The notes below the pieces were generated by a model. The model was not told the DNA's origin and did not search any database. It saw only the letters and a list, made by a program, of their open reading frames with translations. Below are positions 61,134 through 64,000 of a stretch of DNA of 64,000 nt, one piece after another. How positions within the stretch are numbered: position 1 is the stretch's first letter; every line of letters starts with the position of its first letter. The position numbers were made by a program, and so were the translations under genes. Source of the DNA: Tubulanus polymorphus (taxonomy: Eukaryota > Nemertea > Palaeonemertea > Tubulaniformes > Tubulanidae); assembly GCF_964204645.1 (NCBI RefSeq), contig NC_134025.1, positions 23,714,001 through 23,778,000 on the forward strand. Reading direction: 5' to 3'.

Positions 61134-62957
61134 TACTATTATTTTGTGAATTAAAAATCTTTATTCTGTTCACATTCAGTTTGCTGGATTTTTGGTCAAC
61201 TTATCCTATTATAGATTTAAGGTGAAGCTTCATCGATGATATGGATGTATTACATCCTATCAGCACAAACCATCCTTTCCAAAACGGTTATTTACCACCA
61301 TCTGTGCATCCTATTTGCAGTAAATAGAATTCTAATATTCAAATAGCCCTCGAAACGATTATCTGGTTTGTTACAAATCAATGTGGATTTGGATCCAATT
61401 GTCTGTAGTCGAGAGCTTTTGAGTACCATTTGATGATCAGATGACTTGAAAATCAAATATTTAAATAATTAAAAGGTACTCGTGGATATCAGTTTACAAC
61501 TGGTTTTGTCATGTTCAGTCGAGTGGGAACCAATGAAACAATCATCAGATCGTTGATGTTCAGTAAATACAGTAGAACTCACTTCATTCAGATGACTAGG
61601 GACTGCCCAGATTTCTCCGTATTAAGTAAAATCCGAATTATAGTTAAGTTTACATGGTTTCAGGTAAAATGGGCCAAATATTTCATCTGAATGAAATGAA
61701 AAATCAAAATTAAGCAAGTTCTGCTGTAGTTACTTATGACCAGGAAATAGGAGAGCTAACTATGAATCCCTCTGTCGAAAGAAATCACAACAAATTTTAT
61801 TAACTCATAAAATAATTTATTCACAATATGTCAGAAATAGCACCATTATCATTCACACACATGTATCCATATCGTACAAACTGCGCATGCAAAATTCCAA
61901 AAGTTTGCTTTCGGTCAGGTATTCATCAACATCATGCGGATTAGCTAGTAAAACTGGAATCAATGTCGTACATAATGTACAATCATATTTGGAAAAAAAC
62001 GTCATGGGGCATTTTAGAAGGAATTCATTCCTAGTTTCCATAAAATCAGTATGAGGAACTGCACTCAAATCATTAAATTCGGTTTTGTACAGTTCTGCAT
62101 TGGTGGAGCCAAAAGGCCAAATATGATCGAGTTTTTATGGCAAGCATAGGAATAACCAATACATGTACAAGGTAGTGCTTTATATATTGCGTTTTCCATT
62201 TACAAAATTTTCAAACCCTGCAATAACAAAATTCTGTATGTGCTTTGTATAACAGGGGTTGAATAAGAGGAAAAATAAATAATTTATAAAACAATACAAC
62301 ATGTACATACAGCAGACACGATATAATAAATAATCTATACATATGACAATATACACATAATATACGAAATACATGTACATGTCCTACAGAAATTTACAAA
62401 TAATCAGTGTTCTATTGCACAGACTTAGCCTATTTCATCCTCCGAGGATCTCAAGTACATAAGAAAAAAGCATTCAACACCTAACAATACCACCACTTAA
62501 ACTGGAACATAGTACACAGTTTTTGAAGATATAAAATTAAATGGGCAGTAGGTTCAATTTATCTTAGGTTCTGGTTCACTTGGTGAAATGAGTTTTTAAA
62601 CATTATATGGAAATTACTTAGTATTGATAATGTTTTAGATCATGGGAATGTAGTTTGATGACACTACAATGTACAGGTATTTCTATGAAAATCTTTAAAC
62701 CGCTAACTGAAATAACACCTGCTTTGTTTTGAATCATTCAGGCTACAGTTGACATTTGATGTCAATTCACAATGTTTAATAAACAGATTTACAAAATGAT
62801 TTCACGTGAGTTCAATCATTATGAAGACATAAAGTTCAAATTCTCTGACTTTTAATGACAAATTTGTTTTTCACAGAACTAATCGAGATTTAACTCTTAT
62901 TCTTTCGGAGTACTGTAGTTTCTCTGAAGAGAATCGTAATATCACATTATTTTTGTA
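61134..62957 (-). other. Convergent spacer and probable 3' UTR of the phosphatase gene
   Basis: A minus-strand AATAAA lies at 61816-61821 (TTTATT on +). A 71-codon minus frame (61853-62068) has protein-like composition but no splice partner or known family that I can identify. It most likely lies in the 3' UTR. Confidence 0.35.
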
Positions 62958-63963
62958 TCATATCAGTCGAGTGTTTTTCAGGTATTCAATAAGCGTTTTA
63001 TACACGAAAGTATACTGGCTCACAGTTTGTACCATGTGCATCCGTTGACCTCGTAATGTTGCTAACACAGTTGGCACGTCAACACTCTACAAGTCAAAAC
63101 ATACAGAAAAATATGTGTTAACGCTGTCAAATGGAATGTTCATAAACATGTCAATCTATTCAAGCAGCACAACTTACTTGATTGAACTCTAAACATGACT
63201 TCATTACTTGGACTAGTATGGCGACACCTGCTCGGCCAACTCCGGCACTACAATGGACTAGAACTGGATGTTTCTTTATTTCCGGATTCTCGATTGCCAA
63301 ATGACGATTGACAGATTCTACCTCCTCTAAAAATGCTACAAAAAAGAAATACAAAATATTCAAAGGTACCAATACGCTCTACATGGAAATACCATGTTAT
63401 TCCATTATGATTCAACAGCCCAAAAATGTTTTACATTAAGTCTGTGCGAAAAGAAATGCGAATGTTCACATTTAACTGCAATATCACATATTAGTCCAAC
63501 CAACCTAGGAATCCATGGACATCCTCTGGACAACCATGATCTGGCCAGTCCGTGTACTGTAGATGCCAAATGAGCCTCTCTTGTTGAGATGGGATATGTT
63601 GCAAATTAATACCATTAGTAACAAAGCACAATGAATCATTACTGAACTGTAATGTCACTTGATACTGCAAATATAAACATAAAAATGAAAATTAATTTGT
63701 ATGTAAATTCAATATGTTATCTATTCAAAAGCCAAATCTATTCAATTCAGAAAACTTACATCGCCAAATATTAATCTATGCTTAGGTCCAGGTGTTTGAG
63801 GCCAATACGGGTAGCTTTTCGATTTACCAAGCTCGTGTATGAGAGTGAGCATTGCGATTATATGTATGTCTTGATCCCACACGAGTTGCCAGAAATCTTC
63901 GCAAGTCTTTTCCAACGGCGCTTGCGCAGCGATGTACCACATGTCTTGACCTTTCACACGTAC
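62958..63963 (-). CDS. PTPN14/21: PTPN14/PTPN21-type (Pez) tyrosine phosphatase, C-terminal part only
   Basis: Four 3' exons of a non-receptor phosphatase that in other animals carries an N-terminal FERM domain; the 5' part lies beyond the window. Exons in order: 63963-63760 ([18 protein letters not shown]), 63664-63505 (WPD loop [15 protein letters not shown]), 63335-63178 (signature loop [11 protein letters not shown]) and 63086-62958 (Q-loop region [13 protein letters not shown], ending NTRLI then TGA). The [10 protein letters not shown] string and the RLI terminus are specific to the PTPN14/21 group. The residue after the catalytic Arg is Ala instead of Ser/Thr (codon GCA), which may weaken catalysis. 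Confidence 0.9.
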
Positions 63964-64000
63964 CTGACGGAAGAAAAAAGATTCGAAATGAGGGAATGAT

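Overview
This is a eukaryotic, animal nuclear window. Every recognisable gene is split by GT-AG introns (one is GC-AG), the protein families are metazoan, and the DNA is AT-rich. Intron density is vertebrate-like, with 38 exons in EIF2AK4 and 79 in USP34. The orthologues are diverged from the human proteins, and marine-invertebrate style dispersed repeats are common. I infer an intron-rich marine invertebrate (lophotrochozoan or invertebrate deuterostome) but cannot name the species from sequence alone.

Eight protein genes lie in strictly alternating orientation: EIF2AK4/GCN2 (+), CRLS1 cardiolipin synthase (-), POLR2I/RPB9 (+), USP34 (-), SMIM12 (+), a gasdermin E/pejvakin-like gene (-), vasohibin (+) and the 3' part of a PTPN14/21-type tyrosine phosphatase (-), which runs off the right edge. 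I built gene models by joining exons at splice sites under homology guidance. All seven complete models close in frame: about 1692, 312, 132, 3524, 89, 462 and 356 aa, each close to the usual family length.

The main accessory feature is a 9.68-kb foldback-like mobile element (15471-25149) between CRLS1 and POLR2I, bounded by an 8-bp target duplication (GGAAAAAT). Its inverted arms each consist of a terminal block of about 130 bp plus a 64-bp minisatellite, with about 52 units on the left and 21 on the right. The 4.7-kb core holds smaller inverted-repeat elements whose arms are also short tandem repeats; two of these have their own 8-bp duplications. Removing the element would leave about 0.9 kb between the CRLS1 and POLR2I start codons, so it appears to have split a compact divergent promoter. 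I see no transposase.

Other points of interest: an apparent caspase-type site (DAVD) at the gasdermin domain junction; a phosphatase signature loop with Ala in place of the usual Ser/Thr after the catalytic Arg; a GC-AG intron in the USP34 catalytic domain; an 87-nt stop-free intron in EIF2AK4; a 154-bp tandem repeat carrying a CTCF-like motif in a gasdermin intron; and a hAT-like MITE in the gasdermin/vasohibin divergent promoter. The genes are mostly housekeeping (translation stress control, mitochondrial lipid synthesis, RNA polymerase II, deubiquitination, tubulin detyrosination). They form no obvious pathway together.
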